Part shown: piece by piece, positions 8,933-17,508 of the stretch
Position numbering within the stretch: the stretch's first letter is position 1
How the letters are laid out: each line of letters opens with the position of its first letter
Source: Sporosarcina sp. P13
GTDB taxonomy: Bacteria > Bacillota > Bacilli > Bacillales_A > Planococcaceae
Assembly: GCF_002743055.1 (NCBI RefSeq)
Contig: NZ_PDYM01000028.1
Coordinates: 1-42,659, forward strand
Direction of reading: 5' to 3'
DNA length: 42,659 nt
The notes under the pieces: generated by a model
The model's input: the letters and a program-made list of their open reading frames with translations, nothing else
What the model was told of the DNA's origin: nothing
Database searches by the model: none
Translations under genes and position numbers: made by a program

Positions 8933-8980
8933 AGTGGGTGGGGAGATCAAACGCCTGTTTGAGCTCCTCACTTCTTGTTT
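8933..8980 (+). terminator. Hairpin between hutU-like gene and transporter (partial terminator or processing site)
   Basis: A long imperfect stem, GTGGGTGGGGAG-A-TCAAAC with GTTTGA-G-CTCCTCAC around the loop GCCT, is followed only by TTCTTGTTT. The T-tract is weak. It may act as a leaky terminator or an mRNA stabiliser that raises the ratio of the first gene over the downstream genes. Confidence 0.55.
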
Positions 8981-9016
8981 AATGGACTTAAACAACTACC
9001 AGGGTAGGTGAAGAGA

Positions 9017-10369
9017 ATGAACGATGTAAAAGAGACGATCGATCAGATTGATACAGCGTATACAGACATACAACCCAATATTTACTCGGCACGTAATATG
9101 TTTAGTTTTTTCTTCTTCAGTCTAATTGGTGTGTTCATGTTCTTTGTTCCAATGGAGCTTAATGGGAAAAACTCTATACCCTTAGACCATTTAGTCACTT
9201 GGTTGCGTAATGCTTTTCCGACTACTGTTTCATATTACATTTTGATTATCATGATACTTGGTGCTGCCTATCCGTTTTATTCTGGAGGTTGGCGAAGATC
9301 CAAAATTGATATGGCGTTGTCGGGCCTGAAGGTACTTGGGGCTCTTGCATCCGTTCTAGTTTTGTTTGAAATCGGCCCTAAGTGGCTGTTGGCAGATGAT
9401 ATGGGGCCTTATTATTATTCAATCGTATTGACGCCTATTGGTGTGTTAGTACCGATTGGTGCGATTTTCTTGGCTTTGTTAGTAGGTTATGGATTGCTAG
9501 AGTTCATCGGTATTCTTATGCAACCTATTATGAGACCGGTCTGGAGGACACCCGGAAAATCAGCGATAGATGCCGTTGCTTCTTTCGTTGGTAGTTATTC
9601 GATTGGGCTATTGATTACCAACCGCATCTATAAGGAAGGTAAATACTCCCGACGCGAAGCAACTATCATTGCTACAGGCTTTTCTACAGTATCCGCTACG
9701 TTTATGGTTGTCGTAGCCAAGACATTGGATTTAATGGAGATTTGGAATTTATACTTTTGGCTGACATTCCTAGTTACATTTTTAGTTACAGCAATTACAG
9801 TTAGATTGTGGCCGATTAACAAAATTCCTGACGATTACTACACGGGGGAAGGTGCACCCGAAGTCATCATTCGTGAAAAGAGATTCCAGCATGCCTGGCA
9901 AGCATCGATGAAAACTGCTGAAACTGCGCCCAGCCTTTTTAAAAATGTTCTATCGACGCTGAAGGATGGCATTCTCATGGCGATGAGTATACTTCCATCA
10001 GTTATGGCAATAGGACTAATCGGTTTAATTTTGGCTAATCATACACCGGTATTTGATTATTTAGCTTATCTTTTATTGCCGTTAACTTGGATTTTGCAAA
10101 TACCTGAACCGTTCCTAGCTGCAAAAGCTGCGATGATCAACTTAGTGGATATGTTTTTGCCGTCATTGATGGTAATGGATGCCAGTCTGCACACAAGGTT
10201 TATTGTAGGTTCGATTTCAATCTCAACTATTCTATTCTTTTCAGCATTGATACCTTGTGTCCTATCTACGGATATCCCGATTAAAATGCGTGAGATTTTG
10301 GTACTTTGGTTCATTCGCACAGTTTTATCATTAATTATTGTAACACCGTTAGCATTTTTATTTTTGTGA
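9017..10369 (+). CDS. YjiH-family / nucleoside-recognition (Gate) domain membrane protein
   Basis: A 450-aa membrane protein with about ten hydrophobic segments, the first at about 26-46. The central and C-terminal parts resemble the Gate/nucleoside-recognition fold of YjiH-type proteins (segments with SFVGSYSIGLLITNRIY and LAAKAAMINLVDMFLPSLM). Such proteins are often found beside histidine-utilisation genes and are presumed to transport the substrate, though transport is rarely proven. An in-frame GTG lies at 9008, but ATG 9017 has better spacing from AGGTG and is chosen. It lies inside the hut-like operon, 102 bp after the first gene. The other transporter of this operon (12931) belongs to a different family, so substrate and a counter-ion or product may use separate carriers. 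Confidence 0.8.
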   Translation: MNDVKETIDQIDTAYTDIQPNIYSARNMFSFFFFSLIGVFMFFVPMELNGKNSIPLDHLVTWLRNAFPTTVSYYILIIMILGAAYPFYSGGWRRSKIDMALSGLKVLGALASVLVLFEIGPKWLLADDMGPYYYSIVLTPIGVLVPIGAIFLALLVGYGLLEFIGILMQPIMRPVWRTPGKSAIDAVASFVGSYSIGLLITNRIYKEGKYSRREATIIATGFSTVSATFMVVVAKTLDLMEIWNLYFWLTFLVTFLVTAITVRLWPINKIPDDYYTGEGAPEVIIREKRFQHAWQASMKTAETAPSLFKNVLSTLKDGILMAMSILPSVMAIGLIGLILANHTPVFDYLAYLLLPLTWILQIPEPFLAAKAAMINLVDMFLPSLMVMDASLHTRFIVGSISISTILFFSALIPCVLSTDIPIKMREILVLWFIRTVLSLIIVTPLAFLFL

Positions 10370-10419
10370 GAGCGCTTACTATTGAGGGCTATTACATTAT
10401 TTAACTGGAGGTTTCTATC

Positions 10420-11682
10420 GTGACTCAAATAAATGGTACTACAAAAGTTGATTTGGTCATTCGTCATGCAGCAGAAGTATTGACCTGCATGGGAGAAGGA
10501 ATGGCGGGTCTTGGCGTTATTAAAGATGCTTGGATTGCTGTGAAAGACGGACGTATTGCAGGAGTTGGTACAGAAAAAGAAGGAAGTACCACTATTGATC
10601 TGGACGATGCACTGCAAGTCGATGCTACGGGGAAGGTGGTTGCGCCAGGGTTTGTAGATTCCCATACGCATCTTGTTTTCAACGGCACACGTGTAGAAGA
10701 GTACGCGGCTAAAATAGCTGGTGGAGATTTAAAGAAGCTTGAGGAAATGGGTATTACCGCAGGACCGAATCGAACGATTGAACTTACTCGGCATGCATCT
10801 GAGGAAGAACTGTTCCAACAATCGAAAAAACGAATGATGAACATGCTTCAGTACGGCATGACAACGATTGAAAGTAAAAGTGGTTATGGTCTGACAACAG
10901 AAAGTGAAATTAAAATCCTAGAAGTTGGACGACGACTCGATAAAGAAACACCGGTTGATGTATATAACACATTTCTAGGGGCTCATGGATTCCCTGAAGG
11001 AATGACGAAAGAGGAATATTTACGTGTCATTATTGAGGATATGATTCCGAAAGTCGGCGAGCGAAAACTGGCGGAGTTCTGCGATGCTTGGTGTGATGAT
11101 GGATATTTCACAGCGGAAGAGTCCGAACAAATTCTTGCAGCTGGCTTGAAATACGGCATGAAACCGAAACTGCATGCAGATGCTTATTCGTATATCGGTG
11201 GGTCTGATCTTGCCGTCAAGATGAATATGGTTTCCGTTGATCATTTAAACTATACACCGGTCGAAGTAATGGAGAAACTCGCCAAATCGAATGTAACAGG
11301 TGTTTTGATGCCTGCACTAGATTTTGCTGTAGGTCATAAGAAACCGTTTGATGCGCGTAAAATGCTGGATTTGGGAATGAATATCGCCCTTGCAACGGAT
11401 CTTTGCCCAGCATGCTATACAGAGTCGATGCAGTTTGTTATAAATTTGGCTTGCAGGCTGTATAAGTTCACGGTGGAAGAAGCAATCAAAGCAGCGACTT
11501 ATGGTGGGGCATGCGCGTTGGATTTGGATGATAGAGGCGTGATTGCTGAAGGTAAAGTAGCTGACCTTCAGATTTGGGCAATTCCTTCATACGTCCATAT
11601 CGCATATGAACTCGGAACCAATATTGTGGAGACTGTATTGAAAGACGGCAAAGTAGTTGTAGAGCCTATAATGGCACAATGA
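10420..11682 (+). CDS. Imidazolonepropionase-family amidohydrolase, altered substrate pocket
   Basis: A 420-aa metal-dependent amidohydrolase of the HutI type (HutI opens the imidazolone ring). The metal site is kept: HTH (82-84), the LHAD histidine (252), the conserved His275 in VDHL, and Asp327 in LATD. In B. subtilis HutI the sequence is HADE, with Glu252 contacting the substrate; here it is HADA (Ala255). The GGGI loop is replaced by MGITAGPNR (110-118), and DFNPGSS by DLCPACY (327-333), adding two cysteines near the metal site. The comparison is from memory and should be checked by alignment. I infer a related ring hydrolase with a different substrate, so no hutI symbol is given. GTG start; RBS CTGGAGGT at 10405-10412. 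Confidence 0.85.
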   Translation: MTQINGTTKVDLVIRHAAEVLTCMGEGMAGLGVIKDAWIAVKDGRIAGVGTEKEGSTTIDLDDALQVDATGKVVAPGFVDSHTHLVFNGTRVEEYAAKIAGGDLKKLEEMGITAGPNRTIELTRHASEEELFQQSKKRMMNMLQYGMTTIESKSGYGLTTESEIKILEVGRRLDKETPVDVYNTFLGAHGFPEGMTKEEYLRVIIEDMIPKVGERKLAEFCDAWCDDGYFTAEESEQILAAGLKYGMKPKLHADAYSYIGGSDLAVKMNMVSVDHLNYTPVEVMEKLAKSNVTGVLMPALDFAVGHKKPFDARKMLDLGMNIALATDLCPACYTESMQFVINLACRLYKFTVEEAIKAATYGGACALDLDDRGVIAEGKVADLQIWAIPSYVHIAYELGTNIVETVLKDGKVVVEPIMAQ

Positions 11683-11700
11683 GAAAAGGAGCGAATTAGA

Positions 11701-12867
11701 ATGACAAACAAACAAGTGAAGAATAACGCAGCACAATGTGTGGATGAGAAACGCTTACTCGACTTATTTCTAGAACTAGCTAAAATTGATGGACCAAGCG
11801 GAAAAGAACAAAAGGTAGCAGACTATTTGAAAAAAGCATTGCCTGAACTTGGGTTTACTATTGAATTTGATGAAGCGCATAAAGCATTTGGCGGAGAAGT
11901 AGGCAATCTAATTGCTTACAAAGAAGGTACAGATTCATCTGTAGCGCCAGTATTTTTCTCTACACATATGGATACTGTCTTGCCAACGAAAGACTTAAAG
12001 CCCGTAATCAAAGATGGCGTAATTTACTCTGACGGAACAACGATCTTAGGAGCAGATGACCGTGCAGCGTTGGCGGCGTACTTAGAAGGCGTTCGCGCAG
12101 TAATAGAGAGTGGAATCCCGCACGGTCCGATTGAATTGGTCTTAACAGTCAATGAACAACCAGGTCTTGTAGGTGCCCGTCATCTAGATTACAGCAAACC
12201 AAAAAGTAAGTTTGGATACATTTTCGATAGTAGCGGCGACGTGGGTCAAACGATTTTGAAGGGTCCATACAGCAGCAGGATCTGGATGAAGGTAAAAGGA
12301 AATGCGGCACATATTGCGCTTAATTCAGAAGAAGGCAATAATGCGTTCATTTTGGCAGCAGCGGGTTTATTGGAAATCAACTTAGGTGAAATTGATGAGG
12401 AGACTCTAGCGAATATCGGTATTATCGAAGGCGGAGAGCTAACTTCCATTATTCCGGGTGAAGTGACGGTTGCCGGTGAAGTGCGAAGCTTCTCCAAAGA
12501 AAAGTTGGATAAGCAGCTGAAGCATATGGAAGACGCTATGCGTAAAGCGGTGGAAGATCGCGGAGGTAAGGTAGACGTAACGATCGAGAAAAAGTACAGT
12601 GGTTTCGCGATTCCAGAAAATCATATCCTAACGAAAACCGTATTGGAGGCGTCGGACAATATTAGCGTCAAGCCGTACCTAACCGAAACGCTTGGCGGAG
12701 CTGATACAAATGTATTGAATGAAAATGGCTTGATTTGTCTAACGTTAGGCAATGGTTTTCAAAACATCCATTCATTTAGAGAGTGCATCAGTATAGAGAA
12801 TCTAACAAATACAGGGAGATTGACTGCAGCATTAATTCAGAAGTGGTATGAAAGCCAGAAGAAATAA
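11701..12867 (+). CDS. M20-family metallohydrolase (PepT-like), one metal-ligand Glu replaced
   Basis: A 388-aa peptidase T-like M20 protein. The metal-site motifs are THMDTV (His89, Asp91), LGADD (Asp119) and the late NIHS (His357). The usual Glu-Glu pair (catalytic base plus metal ligand) reads NEQPGL: Glu152 is retained and the second Glu is Gln153. The dimerisation domain lies at about 185-300. In this operon it would suit removal of an N-formimidoyl-, carbamoyl- or acyl group from glutamate, or release of the substrate from a dipeptide. No arginase-type HutG gene is present, which supports a role in the last step, but this is inference. It starts 18 bases after the previous stop, with RBS AAAAGGAGCG. 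Confidence 0.8.
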   Translation: MTNKQVKNNAAQCVDEKRLLDLFLELAKIDGPSGKEQKVADYLKKALPELGFTIEFDEAHKAFGGEVGNLIAYKEGTDSSVAPVFFSTHMDTVLPTKDLKPVIKDGVIYSDGTTILGADDRAALAAYLEGVRAVIESGIPHGPIELVLTVNEQPGLVGARHLDYSKPKSKFGYIFDSSGDVGQTILKGPYSSRIWMKVKGNAAHIALNSEEGNNAFILAAAGLLEINLGEIDEETLANIGIIEGGELTSIIPGEVTVAGEVRSFSKEKLDKQLKHMEDAMRKAVEDRGGKVDVTIEKKYSGFAIPENHILTKTVLEASDNISVKPYLTETLGGADTNVLNENGLICLTLGNGFQNIHSFRECISIENLTNTGRLTAALIQKWYESQKK

Positions 12868-12930
12868 GACGTAAGGATTTAACTGGAAGACAATACTGAA
12901 AAAAGAAAAGATTCCGGGGGGATGAGAGTA

Positions 12931-14271
12931 GTGCTAATGAATCCAGTATTCATTTCCGTAGTAGTTCTAACAGTATTAAGTCTAGGTAGAGTACACGTCA
13001 TATTTGCGATATTAATGGCGGCAATTACAGCAGGTCTTCTTTCCAGTTTGTCATTATCGGACACAACTTCCTTATTTCTAAGTGGAATGGGCGGCCAGTC
13101 AGAAACTGCATTGAGCTATATATTACTAGGTATCTTTGCGGCTATGATTGCACATTCGAATATAACCAAAATGCTAATTAATAAATTGTTATCAGTTAAA
13201 AAAATGAATAAATATATGATGCTGTTGATGATTGCGGGCTTGACATGTCTGTCAGGAAACCTGATTCCAGTACATATTGCATTCATACCGATTCTAATTC
13301 CACCATTGTTGATTTTCTTCAACTATTTGCGTTTAGACCGACGAGCTGCCGCTTGTGCTCTAACGTTTGGATTGAAGATGCCTTATATTTTAATTCCAGC
13401 AGGCTACGGGTTGATTTTCCACGGAATCATCGTGCAGGAGATCAGTGCCAATGGGATGCCTGTCACATTATCACAAGTACCGCTAGCAATGGCGTTACCG
13501 GCAGTTGGTATGTTTGTCGGTTTGTTTATAGCAATTTTCATCACGTATCGCAAACCACGCGATTATGATTCTGCTGAAGAACGTGCTAGCCAGGAAGAAT
13601 TATTTTCGTCCGCTGTTCAACTGGCTGCTACTGAAGAACAGGTTAAACACAAATTTGATCTACGAGATATACTTACACTTGTTGCTATTGTCGCGGCACT
13701 GGCGGTTCAGATTCTTTTACACTCATTGGTGATCGGTGCGCTTGTCGGGATTATCGTGATGTTTGCTGCAAGAGTTGTCACATTGGGTGAAGGCGAAGTG
13801 GTCGTACAAGAGGGTGTCAAACTTATGGGGGCTATTGCATTTGTCATGCTTTTGGCTTCTGGTTATGCAACTGTTTTAAAAGATACAGGTGCTGTAACGG
13901 ATTTGGTAACTGCTGTGGAAGGATATTTCAGCTATGGTAAAGTAGCTGGCGCTGCACTACTATTATTGATAGGTTTACTAGTGACGATGGGTATCGGGAC
14001 ATCCTTTGGTACAATTCCGATATTAGCCGCCGTATTTGTTCCAATTTGTATGGTTATGGGTTTTAGTCCGCTTGCAACAATTGCGTTGATTGGTACAGCG
14101 GGAGCATTGGGTGACGCAGGTTCACCAGCTTCAGATAGTACGCTTGGTCCCACATCAGGATTAAACGCGGATGGTAAGCATCATCATATTTGGGATACTT
14201 GTGTACCTACATTTTTGCATTATAATATTCCATTATTTGTATTCGGGATAGTAGCGGCCGTAATTTTATAA
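12931..14271 (+). CDS. Na+/H+ antiporter-family transporter (YuiF/histidine-transporter-like)
   Basis: A membrane protein of about 446 aa with about twelve hydrophobic segments, similar to the NhaC-like YuiF group of Bacillales, some of which move histidine or other amino acids. The conserved C-terminal motif region contains GTSFGTIPILAAVFVPI, followed by GDAGSPASDSTLGPTSG. The annotated-looking ATG at 12922 touches the G-rich ribosome site GGGGGG (12916-12921) with no spacing. GTG 12931 has about ten bases of spacing, and ATG 12937 is the next choice; I take 12931. Its place between the M20 gene and the HutH-like gene suggests it imports the pathway substrate or exports a product by cation exchange. 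Confidence 0.8.
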   Translation: MLMNPVFISVVVLTVLSLGRVHVIFAILMAAITAGLLSSLSLSDTTSLFLSGMGGQSETALSYILLGIFAAMIAHSNITKMLINKLLSVKKMNKYMMLLMIAGLTCLSGNLIPVHIAFIPILIPPLLIFFNYLRLDRRAAACALTFGLKMPYILIPAGYGLIFHGIIVQEISANGMPVTLSQVPLAMALPAVGMFVGLFIAIFITYRKPRDYDSAEERASQEELFSSAVQLAATEEQVKHKFDLRDILTLVAIVAALAVQILLHSLVIGALVGIIVMFAARVVTLGEGEVVVQEGVKLMGAIAFVMLLASGYATVLKDTGAVTDLVTAVEGYFSYGKVAGAALLLLIGLLVTMGIGTSFGTIPILAAVFVPICMVMGFSPLATIALIGTAGALGDAGSPASDSTLGPTSGLNADGKHHHIWDTCVPTFLHYNIPLFVFGIVAAVIL

Positions 14272-14296
14272 ATACTACAGTATAAGAGGTGTTTGA

Positions 14297-15814
14297 ATGA
14301 GTAAGGAAATGGTAATTTATTTGGATGGTGAATCGCTGGATCGTCAACAGATAGAGAGAATCGTCTACGATAGGGTAGAAGTTGGCATTTCGGAGCATTC
14401 GCTTAAGCGGGTTCAAGAGAGCCGTGAGCGTATTGAAAAGCAATTGCGCGACGGAAAGGTAATCTACGGTGTAAATACGGGCTTCGGAAAGCTAAGTGAT
14501 ATTCAGATTGAGGAAGAGGATATTACGAAATTGCAACTCAATTTACTTCGGGCAGATGCTGTTGGTGTTGGAGATCCTTTGCCACAACCCATTGTACGGG
14601 CCATGATGATTTTGCGTGCAAATGCATTAGCAAAAGGGTTCTCTGGAATTAAGGAAGATACGTTACAGTTATTGATTCAACTGATCAATAAAGGCGTGCA
14701 TCCGGTCGTTCCTAGTAAAGGATCTGTAGGTGCAAGCGGTGACTTGGCCCCTTTATCACATGTGGCGATTGTGTTGATTGGAGAAGGGCGTGCAGAGTTT
14801 GAGGGAGAGATCTTGCCTGGCGGAGAGGCCCTAAAACGTGCTGGATTACAACCGGTCACATTGCAGGCTAAAGAGGGACTTGCCTTAATTAATGGCACGC
14901 AAGCTATGACAGCTGTTGGGGTTATTGGATTGAATGAAGCCGAACGCGTGGGTCTTGCTGCGGATATGGCAGCAAGTCTTACAATGGAAGCATTACAGGG
15001 GATCATTACTGCATTTGATAAAGAACTTCTTGCGGTGCGGCCGCATAAAGAAATGGAGGTAGTCGGTTCCCGTATAAGAAATTGGTTGGAAGGTAGTAAG
15101 CGCATAACAAGCCAGGGGCAAATTCGTATGCAAGATGCCTATTCTATTCGGTGTATCCCACAAGTACACGGTGCTTCTTGGCAATCGCTACAATATGTAG
15201 ATGATCGGTTAAGTGTAGAAATGAACTCTGCCACGGATAACCCGATTATCCTTGAAAACGGTGAAATTATTTCAGGTGGTCACTTCCACGGACAGCCGAT
15301 TGCGCTTGCTATGGACTTTATGAAAGTTGGAGCCGCGGAATGGGCTAATATTTCCGAAAGACGTATTGAGCGATTAGTAAACCCTCAGTTAAGCGGACTA
15401 TCTCCGTTTCTTGCAACAGATCCAGGCTTGGAATGTGGTCTGATGGTAGCGCAATATGTTGCAGCGGCACTTGTTTCGGAGAATAAGGTGCTTGCTCATC
15501 CAGCGAGTGTAGATTCTATTCCGACTTCGGCCAACCAGGAGGACCATGTCAGTATGGGAACAATTGGCTCGCGACAAGCACGTGAAATCATTCATAACAG
15601 TTCCCGCGTCATCGCAATTGAACTAATTTGTGCTTCACAGGCTATTCACTTGGAACAGATAGAGAACAAACTGGCTCCTGCCACTAAAGCCTATTTAGAA
15701 AAAGTGCGTAAGATTTGTCCGCCATTAGAAGCTGATCGTGATATCTCTGAACAAATTGAAGAGTTATCGAAATTTATCTTGCGCGATGATACATTGACGC
15801 AAGATGTTAAGTAA
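14297..15814 (+). CDS. Histidine ammonia-lyase-family protein with substituted ring-binding residue
   Basis: A 505-aa aromatic amino acid lyase (HutH deaminates histidine to urocanate). The Ala-Ser-Gly triad that makes the MIO cofactor is present (146-148), as are Tyr57, Asn199, Tyr282, Arg285 and Gln289, and the late catalytic Glu in VIAIEL. The segment that is LSHACGVG in B. subtilis HutH is RADAVGVG here: the ring-binding histidine (His83 of P. putida HAL) is Asp87. The near-invariant GGNFHG is GGHFHG (His329). The rest of the protein is close to HutH. I infer an elimination reaction on a histidine-like substrate with a different ring. RBS AAGAGGTG. It is the last gene of the operon, with a terminator at 15908. 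Confidence 0.88.
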   Translation: MSKEMVIYLDGESLDRQQIERIVYDRVEVGISEHSLKRVQESRERIEKQLRDGKVIYGVNTGFGKLSDIQIEEEDITKLQLNLLRADAVGVGDPLPQPIVRAMMILRANALAKGFSGIKEDTLQLLIQLINKGVHPVVPSKGSVGASGDLAPLSHVAIVLIGEGRAEFEGEILPGGEALKRAGLQPVTLQAKEGLALINGTQAMTAVGVIGLNEAERVGLAADMAASLTMEALQGIITAFDKELLAVRPHKEMEVVGSRIRNWLEGSKRITSQGQIRMQDAYSIRCIPQVHGASWQSLQYVDDRLSVEMNSATDNPIILENGEIISGGHFHGQPIALAMDFMKVGAAEWANISERRIERLVNPQLSGLSPFLATDPGLECGLMVAQYVAAALVSENKVLAHPASVDSIPTSANQEDHVSMGTIGSRQAREIIHNSSRVIAIELICASQAIHLEQIENKLAPATKAYLEKVRKICPPLEADRDISEQIEELSKFILRDDTLTQDVK

Positions 15815-15907
15815 TTTAACGAAACATACTTTAAAATCATTTCCGTGTAACGATATGCAGAGTCGTTATGTAGAAGTCATGTTAGGTTTCCATATATATG
15901 CTAGGTT

Positions 15908-15938
15908 AAAGCGCATCACTATTGTGGTGCGCTTTTGA
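15908..15938. terminator. Bidirectional intrinsic terminator of the hut-like operon
   Basis: AAAGCGCATCAC (15908-15919) pairs fully (one G-U) with GTGGTGCGCTTT (15924-15935) around TATT. It is followed by T on the plus strand and preceded by AA on the left, so it serves both the operon and the convergent small gene at 15919. A smaller hairpin, TAACGA/TCGTTA, lies upstream at 15848-15868. Confidence 0.85.
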
Positions 15939-16146
15939 AGTTTGCTACGATTAACTGAATTTCTTCGCTTGGCTCACCTTCTTCAACTAACTCATTCACA
16001 ATCTCACATCGAATAATATCGTTACGCTTAATAGATTGTAGATCTTTAAATGCCCCTACCCAAAGCCTCTGATTCCCGATAATCTCCAAAAATACTAACG
16101 TATGAAAAGGCTTCGTATTCGTCTGATGTCCCTTTAAATTTCTCAT
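15919..16146 (-). CDS. Small hypothetical protein
   Basis: A reading frame of about 75 aa on the minus strand, rich in charged residues and with a protein-like composition (for example FKDLQSIKRNDIIRCEIVNE and EEGEPSEEIQLIV). No signal peptide, membrane segment or family is recognised. The ribosome site is weak (AAAGTGAT) and two ATGs are possible (16152 and 16146); I take 16146. Its stop codon lies inside the bidirectional terminator, consistent with a convergent gene that shares it. Moderate-to-low confidence that it is expressed. Confidence 0.45.
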   Translation of the reverse strand: MRNLKGHQTNTKPFHTLVFLEIIGNQRLWVGAFKDLQSIKRNDIIRCEIVNELVEEGEPSEEIQLIVANFKSAPQ

Positions 16147-16311
16147 TATCACTTTACATAGGAATGAAAAGTTTTACCCATTGAAGTGTACACAACTATT
16201 TAATTCCCTTATATATTTAAAATTTTTTAAAAAGTCTTTCATTAGTATGTGGAGTGTGATATATTACTGAATAATAAATGAAGTTAGAAAGTTCGAGGAG
16301 GTACAAACGAG

Positions 16312-17469
16312 ATGTCAGCGCTTACAAAAACAGAAATTCTTAATCTACTACAAGACTTGATCAGAATTCCATCCGTCAATCCTGTATTGGCTCCAACTGA
16401 AGGGCATAATGAGGTGAAAATTGCAGAGTTTGCGGTGGAGTGGTTACAGCGACACCATGTACATGCGGAAATTGAATATGTTAAACCCGGACGGCCGAAT
16501 GTCTATGCCGAAGTGGGTGACGGTGACGGACCGACATTATGTTTATGTGCACATTTAGATACAGTAGGAACAGATGGTATGGAAATCGATCCATTTGAAC
16601 CTACAGTAGAAGGGAATCGAGTGTACGGTCGAGGAAGTTGCGATATGAAAGCAGGAGCTGCTGCGATTATGAGCACTGCTGCAATCTTGGCTGCAGAAGG
16701 TACGGTCAAAGGAAAAGTAATTTTAGCATTAGTATGCGATGAGGAATATGCGAGTATCGGCGCTGATCATTTCGTTAAACAACATAAAGCGGATGCTTGT
16801 ATCTTGACGGAACCAAGTGATTTGAAAATGGTAGTAGCCCATAGAGGGTTTTTATGGGGCAAGATTACAACGATTGGACGAAGCGCACATGGAGCAAGGT
16901 GGGATATTGGTGAAAGCGCTATCACGAAAATGGGCTCGGTCATTGTAGGGTTGGATCGATTGGATAAAGAGGTACTACGAGAAAGAACGCATCCATTAGT
17001 TGGTCCAGCCTCCATGCATGTAAGCTTGGTTACTGGCGGTATAGGAGTCTCGACATATGCACCAGAATGCCAGATTCAGATTGAACGAAGAACTTTACCG
17101 AATGAATCGATCGATGAAATTAAAAAAGAAATTGAACAAGTTGTACAGGCAGCTGCGGAAGGGTCAAAGATTGAGTGGTTTTTCAGAAGAGATCCTTTAT
17201 TATGCGATGAAAATGAACTCATCATGCAACATGTTTCGAATGCTTATCAGTCTGTAGTAGGAACAGAAGTTGAAAAAGTTGGCTGGGAAGTTTGGACGGA
17301 TGCCGCAGTTTTCCACGAGGCAGGGATCCCTACATTGAACATCGGTGCTACTGGTTTTGGACTTCATGAGCCAGTGGAGTGGGTAGATTTTGATTCTGTG
17401 ATGAAGAATACAGACATATTAGTGCAGTCTGCTAGAACATTCTTAAAAGATCCTAGTTTTAACAAGTAA
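16312..17469 (+). CDS. M20-family deacetylase/peptidase (ArgE/DapE-like)
   Basis: A 385-aa zinc hydrolase of the ArgE/DapE group, which removes acyl groups from amino acids. Metal and catalytic motifs in order: CAHLDTV (His and Asp, about 80-85), GRGSCDMKAG (Asp near 112), CDEEYASIG (the Glu-Glu pair intact), ILTEPS, and the late GLHEPVEW (His). The lid/dimerisation domain lies at about 180-290. RBS CGAGGAGG; ATG at 16312. It is the first gene of a run (M20, NSS symporter, small subunit, M24, diaminopropionate lyase) on one strand with short gaps, suggesting that an N-acyl or dipeptide form of an amino acid is the substrate. A possible -35/-10 (TTTCAT, 17 bp, TATATT) lies shortly upstream. 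Confidence 0.88.
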   Translation: MSALTKTEILNLLQDLIRIPSVNPVLAPTEGHNEVKIAEFAVEWLQRHHVHAEIEYVKPGRPNVYAEVGDGDGPTLCLCAHLDTVGTDGMEIDPFEPTVEGNRVYGRGSCDMKAGAAAIMSTAAILAAEGTVKGKVILALVCDEEYASIGADHFVKQHKADACILTEPSDLKMVVAHRGFLWGKITTIGRSAHGARWDIGESAITKMGSVIVGLDRLDKEVLRERTHPLVGPASMHVSLVTGGIGVSTYAPECQIQIERRTLPNESIDEIKKEIEQVVQAAAEGSKIEWFFRRDPLLCDENELIMQHVSNAYQSVVGTEVEKVGWEVWTDAAVFHEAGIPTLNIGATGFGLHEPVEWVDFDSVMKNTDILVQSARTFLKDPSFNK

Positions 17470-17508
17470 CCTAGTAAAACACCATTATGAAAATCAGGGG
17501 GTATCCAT

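Noticed and set aside
7190..15814. Calling the operon a standard hut operon (hutU, hutI, hutH)
   Set aside because: Key substrate residues differ in all three enzymes, hutG and hutP are missing, and the promoter is sigma-54 dependent.
14297..15814. Calling the lyase an ergothionase
   Set aside because: The MIO-forming Ala-Ser-Gly is intact and the overall sequence is very close to HutH; nothing specific to ergothionase could be confirmed by eye.
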